64,000 nucleotides of DNA from contig VXBM01001871.1 of the NCBI GenBank assembly GCA_013400155.1, positions 9,582 to 73,581 of the forward strand, given 5' to 3'. Shown piece by piece: positions 40,863 through 53,900 of this stretch. The position numbers and the translations under genes are program-made. Origin of the DNA: Helopsaltes ochotensis (Eukaryota; Chordata; Aves; Passeriformes; Locustellidae). The notes beneath the pieces were generated by a model that did not search any database, was not told the DNA's origin, and saw only the letters and a list, made by a program, of their open reading frames with translations. Position 1 is the first letter of the stretch; each line of letters opens with the position of its first letter.

Positions 40863-43800
40863 TTTGTGCCTGGGGAATGGAAGGGAGGAGATAGTATCAT
40901 TCTGTTGCCTAAAATATCTCTGTCTTGAATGAGAGCTGCACAAAATAGCTTTTCTCCTTGAAGACCCTAAAGACTAAAAGAACCATGTAAGTGGATGGCT
41001 TTCCAGTAAATACCTGAGGCACAGAGTGACATCCTTCAAAGGACGTCTAGAGCAAGGGTTGGAATGGACTCTCAATTTGGAAATTTGGATTTTTGTGTTC
41101 ATCACTGTAGCCTCTTCAACTTTTTTGTAGAGCTTCTCTTTGTCATTCCAATTGAAAACTGTTAACTCTCTCTCCTCACATCTGAACAAGCCAGCACTCT
41201 GCCACCATGTTCCATGTGTTAGGCTCTTAATATGTGATTTTATTCCCAGTTCTCCTTGTCCTAAAACTATGAAAGAGTCTGGGATGTTGTTGAAAGTGAC
41301 TGCTAAATTACCACATTTATAATATTTTAAAATGTAGGACAAGATGATGGAATAAAAGCCAGAAGGTTGTGGTAGAGCGAAAAAGATTTCCAACTCTTAT
41401 TGCTCACCTTTATAAAGCTCATGGGCCTGCCATGAAAATTATCAGGAAGAACATGTAAAACTTTACTTTTAACTTACTAGGCAAATCAACTATTTTCACC
41501 CCTTCTACCACAATTTTTTCTTATAGTAGCCTTAAGAAAAAGTAGGCTGGAGGTGAGCTGTAATGACTGCCTGCCTTGCACTTTTGAAGCAGGAATATAT
41601 TTCTTGTCCTCTATTTGAGCAGTGAACAGCACAATATGGCCTTGACTATGAGTTTGACTCATTTATACTTTATCTTCTAATGCATTATTTAAGTATTTCA
41701 GAGTTGCTTTTAAATTACTAGCATTTTAGATATATATGAAAATAGGAAAATAGGACCTTCAGTTTTCATTTGTCTTTAATATGTGCCTGAGTCATTAGTG
41801 ATCCCATAGGAAGACCAACTGCCCACATACTGTATGTGAATCTCATTCCTAGGCCCAGCAATATGGTAAGAGTTTATAGAAATAATTTAGTACTTGATGT
41901 TTTTACAATGCCTTCCTTTCGTATCTTTGTACTATCATTAAGCCACTATCAATTTCAAGCAGAGCCTTCTTCAAATGCTGAGCCATTCTCAGTCTTCTCT
42001 TTCTGGTGCAAGCAGCAGTGGATTCAAAGTGACAGAGCACCCAAGAGCTGAGGGACACCCACAGACTACTGAGGGGAAGGGATGAATACCCCTTGGTTGC
42101 CAGTATGAGAATCTTGTAGAGATAGAACAAAATGCTGGACTCTAATGTAGAACAGTGGTCATCTCTCTCTAGAGGGACAAACAGATGGCCATGAACATGT
42201 GTTTTCAATCCATGAGTTTTATGACACTTGGAAAGTGTATTTTAGTGGAGATTATGGAACTGCTTTATTCTAAAGCTCCTTTTCTTGACAGAGGCCTCCT
42301 TACCAGCAGAGTCCAGTCTGCAATTTCTTCCCAGAGCCCTCTGAACAAACAATCTTTTCTGTCCTGCCTTCACTTCAGAACTCCAAGCCTCCAAGATGTG
42401 CCCAACCACAGCAGACCACTCTCAGACAGCTCACTGAGTCATGGTCATCCCCAGGGACGGACACTTAACTGATAGAGCCTTCAGCCCTCCCGCCTTGGCG
42501 AAGCATTGCCTGGAGACTGTGCACTAAGCCTTGTACTTTGTTAATTCATTAATATCCTTTAGTGGCTCTTAGATCATTGTGGTAACAGAATTACTGTGAC
42601 CAGGAATGCTGTTTTACAGCAAAAAATAAAACTGGAGTTAAATTGAGTGTGACAGTGACCATAGAGAAGAATAACATTACTAATGGAGCTCTTGCACTGC
42701 TCAGATTCCACAAGCAACACTGGGATTGTAAAACAAGACTTGGTTTGATTTTATGCATAGCAACAACATCAAAACTGACAGAAACAAGGGCTGTGAGATA
42801 GAAACTTTCCAAAAGCGTGCTTGTGTCAGAGCAGGTTTGACTAATGAACTGGAGACAGGAGGTCTGAAGAGATATATTCAGTGCTAAGGTTAGTAGCAGC
42901 ACTGTAACTTAGCCAAATACGATTTTCTCAGCTCCATTTTGTCACTAGTGAGGGAGCTGCCTTCTTTCTCTGCTGTTGCTAAATTGAGGACACTTAATAC
43001 CAAAAGAAACTTCTTTATGGAAAATGTTGTCACACCAAGGAAAACTGAACAGTAGGCACTACATCAGCATGCTCATCCCTTGCTCAGCCTTGCCACCTTC
43101 AGAGCATGGCATCAGGGACCGTGGATCCAGGAGTGTGGGAACCTGGCATCAGCTGGTGTTAGAGTGCAGAACACGGGCATGACTTGTCAGAAGGAATCTC
43201 CCACAGCAAGATGGCTGGGACCAAACCCAGAAGCTGGCAGAGCTGTTTGCAGTGAATCCACAGAAGTCACATTAGTATCCTGGTTGGAATGAAGATTTTT
43301 GCAGTACATGGACCTCCATTATGGATAGTTAAACCAACAATTGGAGCATTCAGGTTCAAATAAAACACCTGACATTCTGGAAGATGGAAGTGAGGGAAGC
43401 GAAAACTGAGATGTTCGTTACTCTAATGCATAATGTGGCATGTAAATACTTTCTCCGTGTAATCCCTTTTCATAATTCAGAGAAATATTTTAAGTTTGCA
43501 ATAACAATTGCCAGGATAATAACCAGGCAGCACATAGAACATAGAATAAATACTCCTTTCTTTTCAGCAAAGATTTCGGTAGTAAAAGATCAATTTAGGT
43601 AGCAATCAAACCAATTGAACTTGTCAGACAGGTAGATAAAAACTGAAATTAAACAATTATTTTTCAATTCTTAATATTGAGCTGTCAGTATCATCAGAAA
43701 ACGAAAAAGATAAATTCCAGCTTTAATAACATGAACTGTTATGTTATCATCCATGAACTGTGTTGGTACACAGTTTTCATTTTGGGATGAACAATAACCT

Positions 43801-45059
43801 TAAAGATTCAAACTTGGAAGTATTCACAAAATTCTGCTAACAAATATATTTTTGAGATTGAAATCCAAAGCAAAAAGAACACATCAGAGAAGTAAATGTA
43901 GTACTCGTGGTTATGCGTGCACAAGCCTCTGTAGGAACTCTAATACAGAACACTTGTACACTTCTATAGATTGTTTAGCTGACATGAAAATTTCCCCAAG
44001 GGAGATTTCCAATTCTAAAAAAGCATCCACACCCCTCAGAAAAATCTCCCTCAGAACATACTCAGATTCAAGGAGAAATCCTGTAAAAATAGTGTGCCAC
44101 AGACTGATGTAACCCATCGTGCGTAATACATTCAATGGGAGCAAGTGGAGGCGTAAATGAAACTGTCTGTATAATTGAGTTTTTCCAGGGGCATTTTATT
44201 GCTTATTTGCACGCTTACTTTCATTCAAACAATGAAAAAAGTGAACAGGAAGGAAAAGAGGATTCTCATAAACTCCCTTTGAGAGATCTAAAATTATTTT
44301 TTCTTTACCTTTACTTTTTAGGTGTCTAATCTTTTTTGTCCTTCCTGTGACTGAACAGGCTGCCACCCTCTGTAACTCTAGCTCTTCATCGTCATGATAC
44401 TTCCAATCCTTGGCTACATGTCTTCTGGAAATATGGCATAGGCAAGTGGCCTGAGAAGCTACTTCCCTTGGAGAACCCTGGCTTAAATGTTACATGTTAA
44501 ATGTCTGACACATTTGGGCAGAATCAGCAGCATCCAGTAACCCTCCACATCTGGTTGGAGCCAGATGTGACACTGACACAGTACAAAGCCATCTACCTTA
44601 CTCAGAAATCATTCTACCAATGTCTTTCCAAGAAATACTTCAGGAACTTGTACTAACGTGTAAAAAAGGTGAAGGGGTTGTTTCTGGGCATGTTTCCTCA
44701 AAAAGCCTGTGCATGAAGTTCCTTTTCTTAATGTACTTGCACAAGTTGCCTGCTGGTGCACCAGACCATACATAAAAGGGCACAGTTTCATCAGTATCAT
44801 CACTTCTCTTGACTTGGTATTCCTGATCTAATATGACTCTGGCTCAGATGTGAATAGGGATTAAAATCAACTATGCCAGTCTTCACAGGGTCACAATCTT
44901 AAAACTATTCCAAACCTTGTGTTTTTATTTTTCCAATTCGTAAAAAAATTCAATATATTATTATGCTTAGAGTCAGTCCTTCAAAATCAATAGGTTTTGC
45001 TATCAAAAATATGTGCAGAAAAGTTTTGCAAGGAAAGTGGCTCTGTTACCAGTAGATCC
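40863..45059. other. Anonymous non-coding DNA
   Basis: AT-rich overall with less AT-rich stretches at 42,280-42,520 and 43,070-43,300. A 139-codon minus-strand frame at 40,974-41,393 and frames of 95-103 codons near 42.2-42.9 kb have no recognisable domain. A 72-codon + strand frame at 43,384-43,602 is likewise unrecognised. No repeat family is identified. Confidence 0.5.
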
Positions 45060-45105
45060 TGTGGATATAAAGCCAAACCACTTGTGGATATAAAGCCAAA
45101 GCACA
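45060..45105. repeat. 23-bp tandem duplication
   Basis: Two adjacent copies of a unit containing TGTGGATATAAAGCCAAA (starting at about 45,060 and 45,083) differ at one or two positions. It is a local duplication with no associated element. Confidence 0.9.
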
Positions 45106-48100
45106 GTACACTAGTGAGATTAGTCCAGTGTCAAGGTTTCTGCATAAAACTACACAAAATACCAGAACAATGTGGTGCTAATGTGCTAGTACTGCTATTA
45201 CTGTCAATGCCATATGGATACTTTATAGTGCCAATACTGTCATGGTCTTAAAATATGAAGGTTTCATTAACGTGTTCCTTGAATCTGTAACTTTATCCCT
45301 TAGGGATTATCTTTCACTCCCTGGAAGACATTTTCTTCCATATATGTCGATTTCTCTTAATATTTTTTTTAATTAAGCTTGTCTTGAAAATGAAAATGAG
45401 AAAGTATTTCTGTCCTTAATTATAAGAAATGTTTACTTGACACTATGTCAGCAGGGAAATATTTTATGTTAATACAGATTTTGTCAATTTTGCTAAAAAT
45501 TTAATTTTACACTGGCCATGTACATTTCCCCCTTACACCTCAAAGTGGCTGTACTCTGAGTAATACTCCTATTTCTATAAGTTGATCAAGGAAATCATGA
45601 ACAGGTGGAGAAATTATTGAGACTTTCCCTATTTCCACATTAGCCCCTAGAAAAATTAAATCACACAGAATTATGGGAAGAGTTTTGAACTTGCATTTCT
45701 TGTACTTTATCAATATTGACACTGAGAAGATTTCACTTGCAAATTAGATTAAGGATAGAATTTATATTTGCTTTGTAAACTGCTGGAGATGCGCATCATG
45801 TTGCACACCCTATAACATCCAGCATAATGATGGTCTTGTTCTTTTCGGCTCCTGTTTCACAAAACAAATAATCTCTATTGTATCAGCTTCCTCAGGGCAA
45901 CATATATTAGCACATATTAGCGAAACTAGTGCTTTGATTGTTTCCTTCTTCACTGTCTTCCTTGATTTGTTTTTTCTTTTCCTACCACAGAAACCCCACA
46001 TCCAGCCCAAATCTTCAAACAGAAAGCTAAATATTTATTGTTCAGTCCGTTTACTTTTCTACCTTTTGTGATTTGATTGTATAATATTTAAAGAACAAGA
46101 TTGAAGACTTTGGCTAAAATAGAAGTACAGAGATAAAACATCACTATATTGTTGTATTCTTCACAATAGCTTCACCCAACCGATCCCTCACAAATGGCAC
46201 ACACCTCTGATATTGGAGGGGAGCCCTCAGTTTGCTTTCTATTATATTCTTTCCCAAGTGGAATAAAAACAAAAAAATTTTGCTTTCTTCACTAAATTCC
46301 TCCCTGGAAATGGCAACAGTCCCTTAGTAAGTGGAAGTTTGTTAACAGTTAAAAGTGGAAAAGAGTTGAGTGGAAAAGAGAGGAGGATAAGTCTGCGATC
46401 TAGAGAGGAAGGAATATTTAGGATTTGAACTTATATTTTCTTTATTTCCTCTGATGACATTCTTCTGCATTTCCCTTCAAATGTACTGTCATGGAACCAC
46501 TACAGGGTGGAAAACCTTTAAAGAAATAGTTCAAAGGATTATTTAGATTTACATTTAACAGTCTACTATATTAATAGCATGATTCACTTTGACTCTAGTG
46601 GGCTAAATGACATCATTGTTATACTGTGGGAGAAAGAAGTTAAGTTTAAGTTGGAAATAATATTGTTCAGAATCTTATCAGCAATATTTATGAAAGTATT
46701 AATATTACATCAGGGAAAAAATTGAGCTGAAATCCTGAAGAATGTGTTTTATATTATAAACTTCCATAAAGCATTGACACAGAGCAGCTTTAGCACTTGG
46801 CACAACTGTTTTCTCTCTGAAATGCTATTTATGGCAAAAGAACAAAAAAATCATTTACCATATTTTCTTCTTGTTCTCAGATTTCTTTAGTATTGACTGA
46901 TATATTTATGGCATGTGAATACATAATGTGCAGATTTATGTGTGAATAACTACAAAGAAAATTAGTTAATTCAATATTTTAATCTTCCTCTAGATCATTG
47001 TTTGAGGAAAACAATCCAGATATTTTGAAGGAAAAAGTTATTGTTGTATTATTCAGTCTTTTTGGAAACAAAAAAGGTATTGAAACAAAAAGCGAATATT
47101 TTTAGCAATACCTTCTCTACTGAAATATGTACATTTTTTTCTTTAAGTATGAGGAATATTTTATGTCTAGTTATTGAGACACAACTGGCATAATTAGTTA
47201 TATTGATAAAATATAAAAGCAAAATTACTTTATTTATTCATACCATTTTTTTCAATTATCTCTGGCATTAGAGATAGATTTAATCTATTAAATTAAATAA
47301 AATAGAATTTAATACTAAGGTATTTCATTCTATTTTGGTCACATCTTAAATAAAGAGGTGAATTTAAACCGCTGAAGATATTTTACTGTTCTCTTAGGAA
47401 CAGAAGTCAAGATTTTATAATAAATTTGGGAAAAATAGACTTTCAATAGAGAAAAAGTAGAAGAAAATACTCTTTTGAAGACAGTCTTTGGGGAATAGAT
47501 AAAAAAAAATTAAATTGGAACAGTGTAATGACGACAAAAAGCAATGTAATGATATCTCTCTAGTGTAATACAGTTTAAAATTTCCTAAATGGTACATTTT
47601 TTGTTATATAGAAATTTTGAATGTCATGAGTTGAAGTTTAATAATAAAATTTGAGTAAACATAATTTTATAGTAAAATTTTGCTATTCTTTTTGGCTTAA
47701 AGTCTTCCTCATTATTTTGTTAAAATCCATTGTTCTTACTTACTGAGTTTTCAATATCAAGCCTTAAGAAAAAAAAAAGGCAAAACTAAGAGAAAACATG
47801 GAAAAGAAACATAATTTATGGAAGATATTCCTTTTTTAAAAAAAAAATAGATACCTTCAAATCAGCCAGTTGTAACCTTCTTATAACTGACAAAACAGTT
47901 ATCTAGAACTGCAAATTTAGGGGATTTGGATGTAATTGATGCGCCTGGAAATGATATCCCCCTCTCCATTTCAGGTACAAATGCAGGCACACTAAGAGTC
48001 TGCATGTGTTCTGTGACTTTGGTTATCTCTTTTCTCAACTGTGGGTGGCCATTTCTTTTAGGTGAGTATGCCAGCTCCTTTGAGAAGATGCTGATCAGTT

Positions 48101-48205
48101 CCTAACTCGGTGCCAAAAAAAATGCACATGCACTGATACGAGGCTTTATACTGCCTTACTTTTCCATGCCTTGTCGTTCTTGCTCAGAGCTTTTTCTTTG
48201 CCTTA
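45106..48205. other. Anonymous AT-rich non-coding DNA
   Basis: Very AT-rich from 46.5 to 47.9 kb, with no recognisable gene or repeat family. The longest open frames are under 85 codons. A slightly GC-richer patch lies at 47,940-48,110. Confidence 0.55.
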
Positions 48206-48299
48206 GCTGTTTATTTATGTCCTGCTGGGGAAGTGTCTATTCATCTGCACTTGCTGTTTATTTATGTCCTGCTGGGGAAGTGTCTATTCATCTGCACTT
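48206..48299. repeat. Perfect 47-bp tandem duplication
   Basis: Bases 48,206-48,252 and 48,253-48,299 are identical 47-mers beginning GCTGTTTATTTATGTCC and ending CATCTGCACTT. Identity of the copies implies a recent event, an individual polymorphism, or an assembly duplication. No gene is affected. Confidence 0.97.
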
Positions 48300-48890
48300 G
48301 AAATGGTATCTGATACAAGTAGACAATAATTCTTGAGCCAGTTTCTGAATATATTTCTGTTGGAGACAGTTATGACCATCTAATTGAGAGATGTTCTCAC
48401 TCATGACAGAAGATCTTAGGCACAATTTGTTTCTAAGAATTTTTCTTTCCTCTTAATTGAAAATGATCTATAAAGTCAATAAAGGCATTAGCCCTCACAT
48501 TACTGTAACAATGGACTGGAACACAGAAGTTCTGGGAATCAAGTTTAAAAGGAAATGTGAGAGATAAAAATATTCACTGCTTTTTTACTGGCAGTTCCAA
48601 TAGAATTATGAACTGCCTTTTGTGGTAACCATGGCACATTTTATTGAAAATAAAAAATAAGTTTAGATGTCTGAATGGTATATCTTGATATACACACCGG
48701 ATGGTTCAAATTTCAGAGAGATTTCTGCAAAATTCTATATACAACCTAGATGGAGAGGTAAAATGTGGTTCTCTCACCACACTATTTCAATAAGGTTATA
48801 GATGAAGTAAACAGCTATACACAAAAGACACATTGACCTTTTGTGTGTCAAAACATCCAACCCTGTGTCCAGTACAACAAGGATATATTA
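48300..48890. other. Anonymous AT-rich non-coding DNA
   Basis: No recognisable gene or repeat between the tandem duplication and the LTR. I found no CR1 sequence here that could be the left half of the CR1 fragment lying beyond the LTR. Confidence 0.5.
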
Positions 48891-49432
48891 TGTGTTGGGA
48901 GGTTTTTCACAAACATGATGGGACAACTGGGAGACGTTCCTTGAGCTTTATTGTGGCATCAGTCTCATAACAAGGTTTGAGACAATTGAAAGATGGCAAC
49001 AGCTCATGTCTTGACAGCTGCAGCCAAAGATTTCTTTGTTACAAGGCGTTTTAAAAGTCTTCCAGCCAATAGCATATTGCTAAAGCTTACAGACAATTGT
49101 TCTAGCCAATCACTAAAAGCACACATACACCCGCTTCAAACTATGCTTGTTTGTATGCATTCTATTAACAATACACAATACTCCGTTATTAAGCTTAAAA
49201 ACTTCTACTACCCTGCTAGGCATATTTTTCTGCAGTCTTAAGGTCTATCCTAGCCAACCCTAAAAATTCAAACTATTGTTTCATGTCCTTGCTTGCTATA
49301 CTTATTGTATCTTTTCTAGTTTCAGACTTTGCAGCTGCAGCTAGTTCTAAGTGCCGTGCTCTTCCTCTTTCTGAGGCCTGCTTTCCCAGCTTTCTGAAAG
49401 TCTTCTTACCTTTAGTATTTCCCAATATTACA
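48891..49432 (-). mobile_element. Endogenous retrovirus LTR (solo LTR), minus strand
   Basis: The 542-base element has retroviral-type ends. On the minus strand it starts TGTAATATTGGGAAA and finishes AACCTCCCAACACA. Its layout fits an LTR: two ATTGGCT (inverted CCAAT) boxes at 49,064-49,070 and 49,104-49,110, a TTTTAAAA TATA-like box at 49,049-49,056, and an AATAAA polyadenylation signal at 48,947-48,952 about 100 bases further on. Five CpGs survive. It resembles LTRs of the beta-like (ERVK) endogenous retroviruses of songbirds, though the family name is inferred. No internal retroviral sequence adjoins either end, so it is a solo LTR. Direct repeats at the ends were not found (ATATTA on one side, CCCACT on the other), suggesting loss or rearrangement at one boundary. 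Confidence 0.65.
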
Positions 49433-49469
49433 CCCACTACCTTCTGAAAGGGATGCTAATGGCTTCAGT

Positions 49470-49843
49470 CATTGAAATATCTCTGAAAGAGCAGAGGCTG
49501 TTTAGCCCAGACTTGAGAAGGCTCAAGGAGGAGTGAAGAAGAGAGAAGCAGACTCTTCTTAGTGGTCCTCAGTGACAAAACAAGAGGCAATGGGCAAAAA
49601 TTGAAATCCAGGAAATTCCACTCAAATGTTAGAGGAAGCTTTTGTGCTGTGAGGGTGGTCAAACATTGGAACAGGTTGCTGAGAGAGGTTGTGGAGTCTC
49701 CATCCCCACAGATATTCAAAACATGACTGGACATGAGCAGCCACATCTGGCTGACCCTGCTCAAAGTGGGGCTGGACTGGATTGGATGAGCTCCAGAGGT
49801 TTTCTGAGGTGAGTGAAGGTGCTCCAGCCTCAGTCACACTGCA
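49470..49843 (+). mobile_element. CR1 LINE 3'-end fragment
   Basis: It begins at GAAAGAGCAGAGGCTGTTTAGCCCAG, follows the CR1 order GACAAAACAAGAGGCAATGG, ACATTGGAACAGGTTGCTGA, GAGGTTGTGGAGTCTCCATC and CTGGACTGGATTGGATGAGC, and ends with CTCCAGCCTCAGTCACACTGC. The first part corresponds to the end of ORF2 (a REVVESPS-like motif is readable in one frame) and the rest is 3' untranslated tail. In-frame stops and indels show it is dead. It differs from the copy at 21 kb and is probably another subfamily. It starts within 40 bases of the LTR end. Confidence 0.88.
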
Positions 49844-50752
49844 GTTCCTTTTGTTGATACTGGAGAAGGTTCATCATAACAACTTGCTAAAGTTTAGCTG
49901 AGATTAGAGTTGCATAACAAAATTTTTCATGTTAAATTTTGGATTAAGAATGCCTATTGCTGATATAAAGGTTGCATGATGCCTCTGTTCAGCATATTTC
50001 TGATCGGTGCTTGACATATATCACACAGTTCCTGCTTTATATTTTAAATGGTAGCAGTAAGTTTTAATATCCATACTTGAAAATCTCTATAAGTCATAAC
50101 CTTGTTTGGTGGAAATTTAGAAACCTTTTTGCTGATGTGAATGAAGAACTAACCAGTAGCATACTTCTTTGCCTGAGAACGGCGTAAGGATACAACATAA
50201 TTGGACTGAGAAATTAAAACCTTAAGAATTATTTGAAAAGATACGCCTAAAGTTTGTAAAACCGTTACAAAGTTTTATTTAATGGAAAAAAGTATAGTTT
50301 AAAAAAATGTGTAAATTGGCAAGTGAAAATAATGGGGGCTACACTATACTTAGTAGTTCCTCCTAAAAATTTCCATCTTAAAAACTCATTTATCAAGTAT
50401 GAATCCAATGCCTATCTTATATTTAAAAGGTCAGAATGGATTTTCATATTTTGAGGGCTTGTTTCCATATCCAGATTAAAATTAATGTATAAGAGGGGTT
50501 ATGTAGCTTTTGGCTACAGATTCCTTACAATATATTAATTTTAGATGTGTTAGAAGAGTGTTACAGAGGGATATTTCAAGATAATAGATTTACCAGATAA
50601 TGAAAATAAAACTGCTATGAGTTCATACTAGCATACAGAAAGAGCAGAGCAAGCCAAATATATTCCAAAAGAGATAACTTTATGCTTAAAATAGAAAATA
50701 TTTTGATATGTTTGTCTTTTGATGAAAAGTACATTGACTTGCAATGTTTGGT
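49844..50752. other. Anonymous AT-rich non-coding DNA
   Basis: No recognisable gene, RNA or repeat between the CR1 fragment and the pentanucleotide array. Confidence 0.55.
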
Positions 50753-50995
50753 TCCTCTCCTCTCCTCTCCTCTCCTCTCCTCTCCTCTCCTCTCCTCTCC
50801 TCTCCTCTCCTCTCCTCTCCNNNNNNNNNNNNNNNNNNNNNNNNNNNNNNNNNNNNNNNNNNNNNNNNNNNNNNNNNNNNNNNNNNNNNNNNNNNNNNNN
50901 NNNNNNNNNNNNNNNNNNNNNNNNNNNNNNNCTCCTCTCCTCTCCTCTCCTCTCCTCTCCTCTCCTCTCCTCTCCTCTCCTCTCCTCTCCTCTCC
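50753..50995. repeat. (TCTCC)n pentanucleotide array with internal gap
   Basis: Perfect TCTCC units fill 50,753-50,820 and 50,932-50,995, with 111 undetermined bases between them (50,821-50,931). The repeat phase is the same on both sides, as if 22 further units filled the gap. One strand is all pyrimidine and the other all purine (GGAGA). True length is unknown. Ser/Leu/Pro and Arg/Gly/Glu frames across it are meaningless. Confidence 0.97.
50821..50931. other. Assembly gap, 111 N, inside the TCTCC array
   Basis: Undetermined bases within the pentanucleotide array, most likely more repeat units of unknown number. Confidence 0.99.
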
Positions 50996-53900
50996 ACATA
51001 AACAAACATCAGCTTTTAGATTGTCTGGGAAATGTGATGGGCCCAAAGTCACATTTCAAAGGAACTAAAGCCCCTAAGAAGCCAGATCTGTGGTTTGAAA
51101 TGTTGTCTTCTTCTAGTAGAGATTTCTATATCAGCTTGAACTGCACCTCATTGCAACTATTGTTATACCACTCCAAAGATCCTTGCAGGTCTCTCTCACA
51201 TCACACTGCCCAGACCCAGAAAAGCACTGTGTCTGCCTAGCATTTTTATTATCCCTGGTCACTGACTTTGGACAGCTGCAAAGCATGTTCTGTGTGCAAG
51301 TTATTTCCTTCCCTACATTATACTTCAACAAGATAGCGCCTTCCAGAAGAGAAGATGTTATTTGAATACTATAAATTGTTTTGAGCTGCTGTAAAAACCC
51401 TTCGGTTAGAGCTATGCAGTAGTGGAGAACATTACCTTCTTCCCATTTTTTGGCCATATTAAAGGCTACAGGAAATATAAAACTGCATTGAGGTCCTTGA
51501 TTCTAGGGATCATCTATAAAGAAATATTAGTAAGGAAGAGATCCTTAAGAAATCCACATGCAGAAGTGCAGTCACGTATATCTTTGATTGTGTCTCCATT
51601 TTCCTTCATGAAAATTGTACTGGCGTTGGTCACTAAATTTAACAGCAGAAGCCACATGCATCATGATTGATCCATTGATGGGAGACGTAGTCTCACACTT
51701 TACATTCTTACTACTGACCCTGTTTTCAACTGAGGACCCATTATCTTGCTTCAACTAATGTTTTCTTTAATTTTAGCTAATGTCTGTCACAGCTTTCATA
51801 TTGAGTTATATGCTGGTGTGCTCATGCAGGAGCCAGCACTGCTGTTACCCTGTCAACACCAGGTTTCAGAAGGAATTCCTTTGGTCGGTCTGCCTTCAGT
51901 GCTGTGGCCCTCAAATTTGAAGTTCATCCCTGCAGAGGGTTGTCTTGCTGGCTCAATATCTCTTTTGGTTGTTTTCATAATGCCTTCCACTTACTAGATT
52001 ACTGTTTTCTTTAGGGAGTGCCTTGGAAGGACATTTAAAAAATATCTGTTTTAATAAACATGTATATGAGGGAAGCAAGAGGGGCAGAAACACTCGACAG
52101 GTATCTACTTTTTCTTGTGTTACGATACCTTTGAAGATACTTCACTGAAATACAGTTTGTGAACTATTTTTCCATGTTGTATATTTAAAACTGAAACAGC
52201 CAAGAAACAAGCTTTTTAGGAAGACCAATACTATCTCCTTAAACTATATTATAATACAGTCGGTATTGTTCAATCAATACTGAGCAAAAATAGTTTCATT
52301 GTTCTAAATGAGCATTTATGGTATATTTTGGACCTGTTACAAGAACTGCTAAAGTGAGAAGATCTTGGGGTGACCTGAATAATTTTACTGAATCTTTGCT
52401 ACTCTCAAGTAATCTGATTAACTCACGCAAGTGCCAACATAGCCCTCATGCCAATTCACAGCACACTATCAATTTATTTTTGTCTCCCCCATCTAACGTA
52501 GTTTTCAGCACCTATACCAAAGCCAAACTGCCATGATGAAAGTATCAAGGCTGGAGAAAGAGAGGTTGAAAGTTATTTAAGCCTGAGAGTATTTTGGCAC
52601 AAAGGTGGTAAAGTAGATCTTTGTAGGGAATTAACCAAAAGTGCAGGTAAAGAAGAAACTGGAACAAATTCTTCCTCATGTAACAACTAAACTGTGCTGT
52701 AACTGGAAGGTTTCTTTGTGTAAATGACAGGAAGCATTGTCTGGGCATTTACCTAATAGGTGAAAGGTAAATAGAGTCCAGTAGAGAACTGTATTTTCCA
52801 CGCTAATCTGAGTTACTGCTGGGAGTTAACCTATGTATGTCCCTTTCTTATATTAAAGAAAATGAGTAGGAGAAATATAATCTAATCACTTGCTGATATT
52901 TCATAGAGATGGCTTTAGGTTTCTTCAACTGTTTATTCTTCTTTATTTTTCTTCTGAACATGAGTCTGTCTTCTCAGGAAAACTGCTGTTTGGGATGCAG
53001 TCTTACTGAACCTCTGCCCAGTGCTTAAACCAAACTGAGTTGGAGCCTTTTCCAGGAAGACTGGGAGGAGATGTGAAAAGAGTTTAGAGCTAAGATTAAA
53101 AAAATAAATGTGGTGTCTCAACACTGCTGCTTTCACTTGGGATTCAAACTCAGGTCAGATGGGCCATCCTTACCTCAATTCCTGAGAGGCCCCAGCCAGG
53201 AAAAGTTCATTCTTCTTAGGCTGTCAGAGGTGACACAGGCATTTTACAAGTGACCCTGATGCCAGATTTGTAGATCTCATTTCCTTTAGAGACAGATTTG
53301 GAGGGAACACTGAGTATGGTACGAAAACAGGAGGAGAACTCTGGCCAGGCAACTTCCTGTCCTGTAGGAGAAACTGGACCCCTGGCTGCAAGAAGAGGGA
53401 TGGCATTTCTTGCAAGAAGGGTTGTTTGATAGGCTGAAACAGAACAACCCAAATAACAGAAGCATCTCTTACACTTGCATAAGAGTTAGGAGGTATGTGA
53501 AGACTCACTAGTAGTTCATGGGTCAGGAAATAGATTCAACAAGAACAGACTTATGAAGTAGGTGTTAAAAAAATCAATGTTCAAAGGCATAGCATGGCCT
53601 GTAACTACAAATTCACTTTTTACAGTAGCAGCTTGTGAAACTGCAACGTTGGTGCATTTTTTCCTGCTTACTGGTTTAGTTGATATTTCAGCTTTGATTT
53701 GTAAGGGTTAAATTAAAATAAGCTGTGTTCTTTTTCTATATAAACGTCAAAAGCAAGATGTTTGCTAATAGCAGGAAATATTCACAATTCTTTATGAATA
53801 ACACATTGATTGTGACCAAGAAAGAGCACTTCTAACGTACCTTGTAAACTTTATTTTAATTTTCATTTAAATTGCCTATATGAAAATAGGAGAATTGAAG

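Noticed and set aside
40974..41393. 139-codon minus-strand frame as a gene
   Set aside because: No recognisable domain, no promoter or polyadenylation context, and a 60-codon frame is open on the opposite strand.
50615..51240. Frames with Ser/Leu/Pro or Arg/Gly/Glu repeats
   Set aside because: They are translations of the TCTCC array and the N gap, not genes.
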